Shown: in pieces, positions 34,106 through 42,663 of the stretch | Layout: the number at the start of each line of letters is the position of its first letter | Numbering within the stretch: the stretch's first letter is position 1 | Assembly: GCA_964366455.1 (NCBI GenBank) | Contig: CAYISZ010000003.1 | Coordinates: forward strand, 11,796 to 75,795 | Reading direction: 5' to 3' | Source of the DNA: CAZLQR01 sp964366455 | GTDB lineage: Bacteria; Patescibacteriota; Microgenomatia; UBA1406; GWC2-37-13 | DNA: 64,000 bases | Program-made: the position numbers and the translations under genes | The notes under the pieces: generated by a model | The model's input: only the letters and a program-made list of their open reading frames with translations | Told to the model about the DNA's origin: nothing | Databases searched by the model: none

Positions 34106-34672
34106 AGTTAAGTGAGATTGAACATCGTCGTCAGTATCTAAATATTTTTTCCAATTTTTGACTGGAATACTTACCTTGCCTCGTTCGTTAAGATATATAA
34201 TTTCGTTGTGCGCTGCCCCATAATCAAAGAGCTCTTTTGTGAGCATCACATCGTCCATACAGTAACTTCTTAGTTGGTCAATCTTACCTTCTCTAAAGTA
34301 CTCAATTGCGAGCAGGCCGTGACCTGACTTCTTTTTACCCAAGGTTGCGCTTACCAAGTCATTAAGAGATAGTCTCTTCCCTATGGTTTCTTTTACGTAG
34401 TCGAGGATATCAAAGGTTTTAAAATTTGTAACCTTGCCTGGGTAGTATGCCTGAAGAACAGGGAGATCAAAACTAATTATATTAAAACCGATGACTACGC
34501 TTGCTCCCTCCAGTAGAGGAAATGCATTGCTCAACTCGCCCTCCTCAAATGAGTACTGTTTTTGATCTGCGTAGTTATATAGGCCAAGCATTGAAACGCC
34601 AAGATCTTTATTATCCTTTACCTCTCTGAACGTTTTTTTTGTTTCCAAATCAATTACAACGGGTGCTCTCAT
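34094..34672 (-). CDS. DEDD-type 3'-5' exonuclease-like protein
   Basis: A 192-residue RNase H-like protein with the DEDD exonuclease motifs: Exo I VVIDLET, Exo II FNIISFDLPVL and Exo III YCMDDVMLTKEL. Similar stand-alone domains are annotated as predicted exonucleases or helicase-associated RNase_H_2. It would trim RNA or DNA; the substrate is not known. Confidence 0.8.
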   Translation of the reverse strand: MRAPVVIDLETKKTFREVKDNKDLGVSMLGLYNYADQKQYSFEEGELSNAFPLLEGASVVIGFNIISFDLPVLQAYYPGKVTNFKTFDILDYVKETIGKRLSLNDLVSATLGKKKSGHGLLAIEYFREGKIDQLRSYCMDDVMLTKELFDYGAAHNEIIYLNERGKVSIPVKNWKKYLDTDDDVQSHLTLPF

Positions 34673-34687
34673 AGATATGTCTGAAGA

Positions 34688-35104
34688 TTAATTAACCCTT
34701 CTCTTGCGAGGAGCTTCTCTGAAAACTTCCATCTCCAAAATATTTGATGGTTCGGGTTGATCTGAGTTTTTTAGTTTAAGAAATCCTAAATCCTTCTGGA
34801 ATTTCTCGTGCACTGACTCGAAAAATTTCATAAACAATTTTCTGTCCTTAGATTTTAGTAAATTTTCCTTCTCTCTATATAGCTGGTCCAGTTTCCCTAA
34901 GTTCCAAATCATCTCGATTAGTTTACTGTCCATCCCATTTATTACAGAGAAGTCGCCGGACAATGGTCTTATCTTAAAGTTCATCATTTTGATTTCATCA
35001 AGCATAATTTCTAGAGAAGGTTTGTTTGCGATTACGGTTTTTTGGTAGTAGCTTAGGAGGCTTATGACGTCTTCTTTCTTCTCGTTTTTCCTCAATGACT
35101 TCAT
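34688..35104 (-). CDS. Hypothetical helical protein
   Basis: A 138-residue, Lys/Glu-rich, probably all-helical soluble protein. Family not recognised. It ends 15 bp before the exonuclease start and may form an operon with it. Divergent from the YqeY gene by only 17 bp, so their promoters overlap. Confidence 0.55.
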   Translation of the reverse strand: MKSLRKNEKKEDVISLLSYYQKTVIANKPSLEIMLDEIKMMNFKIRPLSGDFSVINGMDSKLIEMIWNLGKLDQLYREKENLLKSKDRKLFMKFFESVHEKFQKDLGFLKLKNSDQPEPSNILEMEVFREAPRKRRVN

Positions 35105-35121
35105 GGTGGTATAATTATGGT

Positions 35122-35574
35122 ATGTTAAGGCAGAAATTGCAAGACGATCAACTTAAGGCTCTTAAGTCTGGCGATAAAGAAGTTTTGGAGATTCTTCGCT
35201 TCGTAATTGCAATGGTGAAAAACCAGGAAATAGAGAAAAAAGAAGAATTAAACGATGAGGAAACGCTGGTAGTTCTTAAAAAGGTTGTCCGAGAGCTAAA
35301 TGAGTCTAAGGATGCTGCTGTACAAGCGAACCGCAATGATCTTGTTGACCAAAATGAGAAGCAAATGACGGTACTAAAACCCTATCTTCCTCAGGAACTC
35401 ACCGATGATGAACTTGAGAAGGAAATTCAGACTGTGCTAGATAATAATAAGGAATTGTTTGAATCCAACAAAAAAGCAATCATAGGTATATGTATGAAAG
35501 AGCTACGATCTAAGGCCGATGGCACCAGAATAATGAAACTCCTTCAACCGCACCTCGCTTCGCCGAAGTCTTGA
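35122..35574 (+). CDS. yqeY: GatB/YqeY domain protein
   Basis: A 150-residue YqeY protein: LRQKLQDDQLKALKSGDKEVLEILRFVIAMVKN, then LKPYLPQELTDDELE and the tail-domain pattern MKELRSKADGTRIMKLL. The domain is shared with GatB and binds tRNA; stand-alone function is uncertain. A longer frame from 35095 overlaps the divergent gene. ATG 35122 lies exactly 6 nt after TATAAT (35110-35115). Confidence 0.9.
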   Translation: MLRQKLQDDQLKALKSGDKEVLEILRFVIAMVKNQEIEKKEELNDEETLVVLKKVVRELNESKDAAVQANRNDLVDQNEKQMTVLKPYLPQELTDDELEKEIQTVLDNNKELFESNKKAIIGICMKELRSKADGTRIMKLLQPHLASPKS

Positions 35575-35582
35575 CGAAGGCG

Positions 35583-35602
35583 CCTGCCTGCCGGCAGGCA
35601 GG
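35583..35602. repeat. Perfect 20-bp GC-rich palindrome
   Basis: CCTGCCTGCC with its exact complement, no spacer. It lies between yqeY and the FtsB-like gene, 2 bp before the TATAAT of the latter. Just upstream, at the yqeY 3' end, CTTCG/CGAAG words form a second hairpin. Same element family as at 8890 and 47414. Confidence 0.85.
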
Positions 35603-35617
35603 GGTATAATGTAGTAC

Positions 35618-35956
35618 ATGCAATTAGCCAAACGGATACTATACTTCATCATTGTTTTGTTTCTATTTTTTTCACTCACAAAGAACTTATTCGACTATGG
35701 AAGTGCCGTTAAGTTTTATGAGGGGTATAAGAAAGATTTTGAAGAGCAGCAGAAGAAAAATCTATTTCTCAAAACCCACATACTTAAATCTAAGGACCCT
35801 AATGAACTGGAGAAAACAATTAGGAATAAATTAAATCTTACAAAGGAGGGTGAGATCGCAATAATTGTTCCCGAACCTACAAAGATCGTGACACGTCCTA
35901 CCCCAATACCCGCGCCATTTTACCAACAGTGGTGGAGTAATTTTTTTGGAAAATGA
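35618..35956 (+). CDS. FtsB/DivIC-like septum formation protein
   Basis: A 112-residue bitopic protein: a membrane helix (about 7-24), a coiled-coil region (FEEQQKKNLFLKTHI) and the family motif DPNELEKTIRNKLNLTKEGEIAIIVP, then a Pro-rich tail. FtsB/DivIC proteins link divisome parts outside the membrane. TATAAT (35605-35610) lies 7 nt before the ATG. Confidence 0.85.
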   Translation: MQLAKRILYFIIVLFLFFSLTKNLFDYGSAVKFYEGYKKDFEEQQKKNLFLKTHILKSKDPNELEKTIRNKLNLTKEGEIAIIVPEPTKIVTRPTPIPAPFYQQWWSNFFGK

Positions 35957-35961
35957 TGTGT

Positions 35962-36030
35962 TACGGGGCCGGGAGTTGAACCACGGCCTAGGAGATTATG
36001 AGCCTCCTGTGCAACCGTACACTACCCCGT
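35962..36030 (-). tRNA. tRNA-Met (CAU), T-arm irregular
   Basis: A 69-nt cloverleaf on the minus strand: acceptor ACGGGGT / GCCCCGT, short D-arm, anticodon stem GGAGG/TCTCC with loop CTCATAA (anticodon CAT). The paired 1-72 position argues against an initiator; a lysidine-modified tRNA-Ile2 is the alternative. The T-stem is CGTGG/CCCGG with two mismatches, or CCGGG/CCCGG if a T is bulged. CCA not encoded. Confidence 0.82.
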
Positions 36031-36112
36031 ATTATCACACCTTGTAGATACTTAAAGAAGATCTGTAGATATTATATCTTACTATCAGGCTCATATCAAT
36101 TATAATAAGAGC

Positions 36113-37054
36113 ATGAAGAAGGGCTTCCTACTCTCAATTATTATTCCGGTCTACAACGAAGAGAAGAATATCTCCCCCCTTCTGGAAAGACTTTTGCCCA
36201 TTGTAAAACAGCACAACTATGAAATTCTGTTCATAAATGACGGTTCTACCGACTCGACAACTGAAGAAATCCTCAAGCATACAAAAAATAATTCCGTAAA
36301 GTACATAGAGTTTAATAGAAACTTTGGACACCAAATGGCGCTCTCATGCGGGTACTCAATGGCAAAAGGCGATACGGTAATATCTATGGATGCAGACCTG
36401 CAGGACCCTCCAGAAGTTATCGGTGAAATGATTACTAAATGGCAGGATGGCTCTTTAATCGTTTACGCTCAAAGAGCCGAACGTGGAGTTGATTCGGTAA
36501 TAAAGCGCTGGTCGGCTAATTATTTTTATAAATTTATAAATTTTCTCTCCGACACTCCAATCCCCCAAGAGGTTGGGGACTTCCGACTTCTTGATCGACA
36601 GGTGGTTGATTATCTTAACGCGCTCCCAGAACACTCAAGGTTTTATCGTGGACTAGTTGCGTGGGGTGGATTTCCATCTACTTTGATTGCGTTTAAAAGG
36701 AATGCTAGAAATAGCGGGAGCACGCACTATACATTTTCCAAGATGGTCAACTTTGCGCTTGATGGGATTACGTCCTTTTCAACCAAGCCTCTTCGAATGG
36801 CAACTTTAATTGGATTTTGGTCTGCAATTATTGGATTTCTTGGAATAGTTTATGCATTGGTAGGGAGATTTTTGCATCCGGTCTTTTTCCCACAAGAATG
36901 GGTTACTGGTTGGACTGGTTTATTTGTAGCCATAATGTTTTTGGGAGGAATTCAACTTATCACAATTGGAATCATAGGGGAATATATAGGTAAGATTTAC
37001 ACACAGGTACAGCAACGTCCTAGGTACATAATAAAAGAAACTGTAAATCTATGA
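36113..37054 (+). CDS. GT2 polyprenyl-phosphate glycosyltransferase (GtrB/DPM-like)
   Basis: A 313-residue enzyme: GT-A domain with SIIIPVYNEEKNI and MDADLQDPPEVI (the metal-binding DxD), then HSRFYRG and two C-terminal membrane helices (LIGFWSAIIGFLGIVYALV, LFVAIMFLGGIQLITIGIIGEYIG). It would load a sugar onto polyprenyl phosphate for use by GT-C enzymes such as the one at 32726. TATAAT (36101-36106) lies 6 nt before the ATG. Confidence 0.92.
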   Translation: MKKGFLLSIIIPVYNEEKNISPLLERLLPIVKQHNYEILFINDGSTDSTTEEILKHTKNNSVKYIEFNRNFGHQMALSCGYSMAKGDTVISMDADLQDPPEVIGEMITKWQDGSLIVYAQRAERGVDSVIKRWSANYFYKFINFLSDTPIPQEVGDFRLLDRQVVDYLNALPEHSRFYRGLVAWGGFPSTLIAFKRNARNSGSTHYTFSKMVNFALDGITSFSTKPLRMATLIGFWSAIIGFLGIVYALVGRFLHPVFFPQEWVTGWTGLFVAIMFLGGIQLITIGIIGEYIGKIYTQVQQRPRYIIKETVNL

Positions 37055-37200
37055 AGATAGTTGGTACGATGCTTATAGTTGTTGGATTAGGTCTACTACT
37101 TTTTATCGGGTATAGTTTTTTAAAAGACTCGAACCGAACCCTTTCTCCAGTCCCCGTAGACCAGGGGGTAAAAGTGATTTTTGTCACACCAACGCCATAA
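37051..37200 (+). CDS. Small single-pass membrane protein
   Basis: A short 49-residue ORF: MKIVGTMLIVVGLGLLLFIGYSFL is one membrane helix and the rest a short exposed tail ending VIFVTPTP. Its ATG overlaps the glycosyltransferase stop (ATGA), good evidence for coupled translation. It ends 2 bp from the convergent pilin-like gene. Confidence 0.6.
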   Translation: MKIVGTMLIVVGLGLLLFIGYSFLKDSNRTLSPVPVDQGVKVIFVTPTP

Positions 37201-37202
37201 AT

Positions 37203-37556
37203 CTACTGCTCTAGATTTAACTTAAACAAAGTGCCTTGTCCTCCAAGAAACAATGTATCAATAACTTTGAGGATTAGAAATGAAGTTAGGAATAAGATGA
37301 ATCCTAGAATTGCATATCGCAATGTTCCTTGAGCTTTTTTTACTTTCCCTGGATCCCCAAAAGAGGTCATGTACTGAAAGGCGCCAACGACAATCATTAT
37401 AAATAGTAGAAATACGATTAGCGTTGAAGCCATAAAGACCAGATTACTAAACACTACTTCAAGACATTTTAATGTAGGGACGCCACCAACGACACATCCA
37501 GTCGAAGCCCAATCCTTAATTCCCTGCGCGTGTACGGGAGAGACTAAACCAAACAT
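37203..37556 (-). CDS. VirB2/TrbC-like pilin
   Basis: A 117-residue protein: short signal region ending VHAQG, an N-terminal CVVGG...LKC cysteine pair, then two membrane helices joined by a short loop TSFGDPGKVKKAQGTLRYAI. This two-helix layout with T-S-x-G-D-x3-V-x-K-A is that of VirB2/TrbC-type pilins widespread in CPR genomes. Likely a subunit of a pilus or secretion channel. Immediately follows a paralogue. Confidence 0.75.
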   Translation of the reverse strand: MFGLVSPVHAQGIKDWASTGCVVGGVPTLKCLEVVFSNLVFMASTLIVFLLFIMIVVGAFQYMTSFGDPGKVKKAQGTLRYAILGFILFLTSFLILKVIDTLFLGGQGTLFKLNLEQ

Positions 37557-37559
37557 AGA

Positions 37560-37964
37560 TTACAAAAGTGTAGGTAGGCTAAGAGGGCAAGATAGTCCAA
37601 AGCAGATTTTCCCACCAAAAACGACTTGTTCAAGTGTCCAAACAATGGCAAGAACAACAACAATCATAAGAATTCCAACAATCGCTGCCTGTATTTTGTC
37701 TCTGGCTTTCTCAACTCCAGCTTTATCACCACCTGAAGTAATCCATGCCAGTGCTCCAAGTAGAAGATAGACTAGCGCCATAACTCCAGCTACTACAAAG
37801 AATGCCTTGACTACGAAAGTTAGAAGTCCTCCTATCGTTGGGATACTAAATCCAAGTGTCCCTGTATTCACCTGCACCTCGTTACCCGATGGTGCTGCCA
37901 AAACAGAAACATATGAAGTTATATAGGTCGTAGCTGTAAGAAGTAAGGCATTAAGTTTTTTCAT
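37560..37964 (-). CDS. VirB2/TrbC-like pilin (paralogue)
   Basis: A 134-residue protein from ATG 37964, preceded by signal peptide MKKLNALLLTATTYITSYVSVLAAP. Two membrane helices flank TSGGDKAGVEKARDKIQAAIVG, clearly related to the loop of the next gene. A C-terminal CFGLSC pair may form a disulfide. The frame extends upstream to 38003 without a better start. Confidence 0.75.
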   Translation of the reverse strand: MKKLNALLLTATTYITSYVSVLAAPSGNEVQVNTGTLGFSIPTIGGLLTFVVKAFFVVAGVMALVYLLLGALAWITSGGDKAGVEKARDKIQAAIVGILMIVVVLAIVWTLEQVVFGGKICFGLSCPLSLPTLL

Positions 37965-38006
37965 TCGTAGCTTGATATTAGCGAATAATAGAATAAGTGT
38001 CAAGCC

Positions 38007-39521
38007 CTATTCGTCTCTAGGTCTATATTGGAGAGCTTCTGAAATATGAATGGTCGAGATAGATTGACTCCCCTCAAGATCGGCTATTGTCTGACTCAAC
38101 TTAATCACCTTAAAATATGTTCGAGCCGACAAAGACAGTTTCATAATTGCTTGCTTGAGCAGTGCCAACCCTTCAGTGGAAATTTTACAAAACTTTTTTA
38201 TATCCACCGGCCTCATTTCTGCGTTTGAATAAATTTTTGTCCCTAAAAAACGTTTCCGCTGTAAAATTCGCGCTTTGTCAATTCGCTTTCTGATAATCTC
38301 GCTACTCTCAGCGTTTGCCTCCTCTAGTAATTGGTCCTCTGTGACCGGAGGAACATCAACGTGTAAATCGATTCTGTCTAAAATTGGCCCCGACAATCTT
38401 TTTCTATATTTCATAATGGTTCCAGGCATACATTTACATACTTTTTTAGGATGACCGAGATAGCCACATGGACACGGATTTGATGCCGCGATTAGAATAA
38501 AACGGGATGGGTACTCAACGCTTCCTGACGCTCTTGAGATAACTACACTCCCATCCTCAAGTGGCTGTCTTAGCGCTTCGATAACATTTCTTGGGAATTC
38601 AGAAAATTCATCGAGAAACAACACTCCACGATGCGCCAAAGATATCTCTCCAGGTTTCGGATTGGTCCCTCCTCCAATTAATCCAATTCTTGAGGTCGTG
38701 TGATGCGGTGAACGAAATGGCCTGATCTGTGCAAGAGTATGCTTATTTAGTAACCCCGCTACTGAGTGAATAGCTGTAATTTCTAAAACTTCATCCTTTG
38801 TAAGTTCTGGCAGGATTGAGACAAAGGCTCTTGATAATAATGTTTTACCTGCTCCGGGAGGCCCTTTCAAATGAACGTTGTGAAAACCACAGGACGCTAT
38901 TTCAAGAGCGCGTTTTGCAACTTGTTGTCCCTTTATTTCACTAAAATCGCTTTCAAACTTCTGTACGAACTGGGACATGTCTTTTCTTGATGCAGGAGTT
39001 AATAACTTATTACCATTAAGATGGAGTACCAGATCGGCAAGTGTTAAAACTCCATAAACATCGACTCCGTCTATCAGCAAAGCCTCCTCAACATTCTCTA
39101 GCGAAACGTACACAGCGCTCATTTTCAGCTTTTTAGCCAAAGCTGTAATAGAAATAACACCACCAACTGGTCTTAAATTCCCTTCGAGCGAAAGTTCACC
39201 AACGAACATGCTCTTTGCACAGCTCTTTTTATCAACGTATCCGCAGGACGCTAGTATCCCAATAGCAATCGGTAAATCTAGTCCAGAACTATCTTTGGGA
39301 ACGTCTGCGGGTGCTAAATTTACCGTTAGTCTTGAATCTGGCATATCAAAGGAGTTGTTGTGAATTGCTGTTCTGACTCGTTCTTTTGCCTCATCCACTG
39401 ATTTGGAAGGAAGTCCAACGATGGTAAAATGTGGAAAACCACGACCTGCAACATCCACCTCTACCTCAATTAAAATTCCATCAAGACCTACGGTTACTGC
39501 GGAATAAACTCTCGACAACAT
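38007..39521 (-). CDS. comM: YifB/ComM-type Mg-chelatase-like AAA+ ATPase
   Basis: A 504-residue ATPase with the three YifB parts: N-terminal Lon-protease-like fold (VEVDVAGRGFPHFTIVGLPSKSVDEAKERVR), AAA+ core with Walker A GPPGAGKT near residue 218, FLDEFSEF (Walker B), and a zinc-like CPCGYLG...VCKC segment, then the C-terminal chelatase domain. ComM homologues act as branch-migration helicases in natural transformation, so with ComF at 53063 and the pili a DNA uptake role is plausible. Confidence 0.94.
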   Translation of the reverse strand: MLSRVYSAVTVGLDGILIEVEVDVAGRGFPHFTIVGLPSKSVDEAKERVRTAIHNNSFDMPDSRLTVNLAPADVPKDSSGLDLPIAIGILASCGYVDKKSCAKSMFVGELSLEGNLRPVGGVISITALAKKLKMSAVYVSLENVEEALLIDGVDVYGVLTLADLVLHLNGNKLLTPASRKDMSQFVQKFESDFSEIKGQQVAKRALEIASCGFHNVHLKGPPGAGKTLLSRAFVSILPELTKDEVLEITAIHSVAGLLNKHTLAQIRPFRSPHHTTSRIGLIGGGTNPKPGEISLAHRGVLFLDEFSEFPRNVIEALRQPLEDGSVVISRASGSVEYPSRFILIAASNPCPCGYLGHPKKVCKCMPGTIMKYRKRLSGPILDRIDLHVDVPPVTEDQLLEEANAESSEIIRKRIDKARILQRKRFLGTKIYSNAEMRPVDIKKFCKISTEGLALLKQAIMKLSLSARTYFKVIKLSQTIADLEGSQSISTIHISEALQYRPRDE

Positions 39522-39631
39522 AGATAGATTGAATTAACGTTCTATGCTACACGTTACACTCTATACGAAGTTTTGTCAGTCGCTTATATGCTACAAAATA
39601 GAGAGTTTAGACCGTGGGAAAGCCAAATATT

Positions 39632-41311
39632 TTAGCCGAAAGTGAAGGCGAAGACACGAATTCCTGGTGTTTGGAAATTGAGCTTGAGTTTATGTTCTCC
39701 TGTCTTTCCTTTTAGGTCAATTAGCTCGTATAATCTCGCTGAGTCTGCCTCGACTATCCCATTTTTTACGTCTTTGCCGCTAAACTTAGGTTCTACCGGA
39801 TATCCATCGAGAAAAACGTCAAAGATGCCTGTGTTTTCTGAGGTGATAACAAGAAAAACTTTATTTGCGTTAAACTGCAAATCGATAGTTGATCCCGCCA
39901 CCGACTCCGAGTACTCTGGCATGGTCTTCCAGTCACTACTTTTTTGAAGATATGAGTTTGGTTCCGCTCGCAGCGAACCTAGATATGTCTCTGGAGTTCT
40001 GACACCTGTGGGGGTGCTTTCTTCAAGCTCTAGATTTTCCGTTGTTACTTTTTTACCAGCTTCAGCAAGCAGTTTCTTAATATTATCTTCGGTGACATCA
40101 TACTCTCCCTCTCCAAAATGCGTGTATCTAACATTTCCGTCCGCATCAATTAAATACTTTGCTGGCCAGTAACGATTATTGTACGCATTCCATGTTGCAA
40201 AATCATTATCCTGAGCAACGGGATATTTTATTCCAAACTGCTTAATGGCATTAAGCACGTTCTCTGTTTTTTTCTCAAACTCGAACTCCGGAGTATGAAC
40301 TCCAATTACTACAAATCCTTGATCGTTATACTTCTCGTACCAGCCAGTAATATGCGGTAACGTACGAATGCAGTTGATACACGTGTAGGTCCAAATATCT
40401 ATAAGCACAACCTTCCCTTTGAGCTGCTCCATTGTTAGCGGACTTGAGTTGAGCCAGTTTGTGATCCCTACAAACTCAGGAGCATTGCCTAATTTTGGGA
40501 GAGTATCGTTAATCGAATTCATAGGCTTCCCCTCTTTATTATCAAAACCCCCTTTATTATCTCGTAGTTTATCAAGCTGTGACTTAACCACATCGTTACT
40601 TTCAAGATTTATCAAGAACTTTGAGTACTGTGGAAATGCATCGAGTAAGCGCGCCTGAATAACTTTATCTTGATTTGTAAGAATGAGAAAAGCCATCGCT
40701 ATCATTATCAAGCCAAAAACCTGTTGAATACGACCGGTGTACTTCGATAAAGATTTACTTTTGGCAAATACTTTATTACCAAGTAGCGCAAATAGGAATA
40801 GAGGAATTCCGACACCTACCACGTAAGCAATTGTTACCAGAACAATCTGAAAATTTACAGCTTGTGTAGCTGCTAAAGTAGCGATGGTTGCAAGTATTGG
40901 CCCTGCACACGGAGTCCAAACAATGCCCAGTGCCAGACCGGTTATTAAACCACTCAAAAATCCAGAACCTTTTTGGTGTGTAAGTCCTCCCAGTTTCCCG
41001 CTCAATTTACTAACAGCACCTTCTACAGCTTGGTTTAACTGTGGAATGATTAAGGTAAAACCAAAAAATGCAATTATTCCAACCGCCACCAACCGAAGAG
41101 CGTCTAAATCTATGGGAATGACTGAGACAATATACGAAAGGGTGAGAGTAAATATTGCGAAACTTGAAGTGATGCCTACCGTGATACCTAATGGTTTGCG
41201 ATGTCCTCCATTCGCACTTGATGAAAGAATTATTGGAAGCAAGGGCCAGATACAGGGAGCAGCAATGGTCACCAGACCAGAAAAAAATGCAAAGATTAAT
41301 AGAATAATCAT
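39632..41311 (-). CDS. DipZ-like CcdA/thioredoxin fusion
   Basis: A 559-residue membrane oxidoreductase. Residues 1 to about 225 are a CcdA-type electron-passing domain with Cys19 (APCIWPLLP) and a second Cys in WTPCAGPIL. Residues about 270-425 are a TlpA-like thioredoxin domain with WTYTCINC (about 306-313). The final 130 residues are a carbohydrate-binding-like beta domain as in mycobacterial DipZ. It carries reducing power from the cytoplasm to extracytoplasmic proteins. Confidence 0.9.
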   Translation of the reverse strand: MIILLIFAFFSGLVTIAAPCIWPLLPIILSSSANGGHRKPLGITVGITSSFAIFTLTLSYIVSVIPIDLDALRLVAVGIIAFFGFTLIIPQLNQAVEGAVSKLSGKLGGLTHQKGSGFLSGLITGLALGIVWTPCAGPILATIATLAATQAVNFQIVLVTIAYVVGVGIPLFLFALLGNKVFAKSKSLSKYTGRIQQVFGLIMIAMAFLILTNQDKVIQARLLDAFPQYSKFLINLESNDVVKSQLDKLRDNKGGFDNKEGKPMNSINDTLPKLGNAPEFVGITNWLNSSPLTMEQLKGKVVLIDIWTYTCINCIRTLPHITGWYEKYNDQGFVVIGVHTPEFEFEKKTENVLNAIKQFGIKYPVAQDNDFATWNAYNNRYWPAKYLIDADGNVRYTHFGEGEYDVTEDNIKKLLAEAGKKVTTENLELEESTPTGVRTPETYLGSLRAEPNSYLQKSSDWKTMPEYSESVAGSTIDLQFNANKVFLVITSENTGIFDVFLDGYPVEPKFSGKDVKNGIVEADSARLYELIDLKGKTGEHKLKLNFQTPGIRVFAFTFG

Positions 41312-41347
41312 CTGTAATTAACGTCGGTATAAATTGTGGGAAACGAG

Positions 41348-41587
41348 TTATTTCTTGGTTGAGTCGGTAGTTTTTTGAACTCCTGATTTTTCTATTAGCT
41401 CTGCTTTTTCAGCATCGGTCTTAACTCCTTTTCCTTCTTTAAGCTCCATCGTGGTAACGCTAATCATCGACTTAACGCTTTGAATGTTTTTGTATAAAAC
41501 AACCTGACCTATGGTTAGTAGGATTACTGCGAGTATGATGATTCGTGTTAGATTGTGGTAGTTGTGTTCGTGAGAATCTTTAGGCAT
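41348..41587 (-). CDS. Small membrane protein, His-rich N-terminus
   Basis: A 79-residue protein: His-rich start (DSHEHNYHN), one membrane helix (IIILAVILLTIGQVVLY), charged tail. Family not recognised. It has a clear Shine-Dalgarno site GAGGTGAT 8 nt before the ATG. Located 36 bp upstream of dipZ and probably co-transcribed. Confidence 0.62.
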   Translation of the reverse strand: MPKDSHEHNYHNLTRIIILAVILLTIGQVVLYKNIQSVKSMISVTTMELKEGKGVKTDAEKAELIEKSGVQKTTDSTKK

Positions 41588-41666
41588 TGGGTAATATCAC
41601 CTCAGGAAAAGTATATCTAAGAACGACCATAATAATCAAGCCTGAAGCTCTGCTACAATAATCTCA

Positions 41667-42131
41667 ATGAATACATTAATACGCCAAGCGACTATTAAAG
41701 ACGTTCCACTATTGCAGAAGCTCAATCAAGAAGTTTTTGTCGACAACTACAAATACGATAAGGACCTGATGATGGACTGGGCAATGGGTGAAAAAGGTAA
41801 AAACTACTTTACTAAGTCGGTTTCTTCCAACACCTCTGTTTGTTTTATCGCTGAAATTGATAATAAAGCGGTGGGCTACATAGCAGTGGGACATAAAATG
41901 ACTTATTTTAGAAAGAGTCGCTATCTTGAGGTAGAAAATGTTGGGGTTAGTCCTGAGTTTAGATCACAAGGAATTGGGGTGGAGCTTATCAAGGAAGCCA
42001 AAGACTGGGGAAAGGAGCGCGGCTACCAACGATTGTTTGTTAGTTCTTATTTTCACAACACGAAGGCTAATCAATTCTACAAACGCAACGGCTTCGCAGA
42101 AGTAGATCTCGGATTAGAGATGAAGATTTAG
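41667..42131 (+). CDS. GNAT family N-acetyltransferase
   Basis: A 154-residue GNAT: LIRQATIKDVPLLQKL start, VGYIAVGHKM, the acetyl-CoA loop VSPEFRSQGIGVELIKEAKDWG and the end pattern NTKANQFYKRNGFAEVD. Substrate unknown. TACAAT (41654-41659) lies 7 nt before the ATG. Confidence 0.92.
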   Translation: MNTLIRQATIKDVPLLQKLNQEVFVDNYKYDKDLMMDWAMGEKGKNYFTKSVSSNTSVCFIAEIDNKAVGYIAVGHKMTYFRKSRYLEVENVGVSPEFRSQGIGVELIKEAKDWGKERGYQRLFVSSYFHNTKANQFYKRNGFAEVDLGLEMKI

Positions 42132-42152
42132 TTGGGACAGCCGAGTTTGACT

Positions 42153-42545
42153 TGGTGGAGATGGGGGGTGTTGAGCCCCCGTCTGAAGAAACACAAATAC
42201 AAAGGTTTAGTTAGGGGTAGTTTGTTTTCACGCATGTCAGACAAAGTAAACAAACAAACTACTGTCTGACAGTCAGTTATGGGTTTTTCGACTTTATTAC
42301 CAACTGAAAATGTAATATCGCCTCACCTTGATTGGTTTACCTCAAATATTAGTTAAATCAAGGGAAACTAATACCGAGGCTTCAGCGTCTTTACGCAGCG
42401 TATGCAAATTGCATATTCTGGGTGTAAAAATTAGCTTCAGCTGCTTGTGATTGCTCATTTGCAGTTAGATTTTTTCTGAGTGACGTTCTAGTACGCCCTA
42501 ACCATTTGTAAAAGTGCAAATTCCTCATCGATTCTGTACATCCCC
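42153..42545 (-). ncRNA. ssrA: tmRNA with a 23-residue tag
   Basis: A 393-nt RNA read leftward, rescuing stalled ribosomes with SmpB. The tRNA-like ends are GGGGATG (5') and CATCTCC plus ACCA (3', CCA encoded). The tag frame runs 42462-42391: resume codon GCA, peptide starting ANEQSQAAEANF and ending QFAYAA, then TAA. At 23 residues it is long compared with 8-15 typical. Between tag and 3' end, GTCAGACA and GTAGTTTGTT with their complements in interleaved order make a clear H-type pseudoknot. smpB lies 118 bp upstream on the same strand. Confidence 0.93.
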
Positions 42546-42663
42546 TGTTAGAAATTGTTGTCATTCGGAACGAATGGCTTACAAGTTCTTACATCCGCCT
42601 TAGTTCGCTCTTCAAGTCGTCTACGAATAGTAGGGAACAGACTTGAAGCAAGAACAGGCGGGA
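42546..42663. other. smpB-ssrA spacer with two hairpins
   Basis: Contains the inverted repeat CTTCAAGTC/GACTTGAAG (loop of about 20 nt) and CATTCG-GAA-CGAATG close to the tmRNA 5' end. These may guide processing of a joint smpB-ssrA transcript. No gene seen. Confidence 0.45.
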
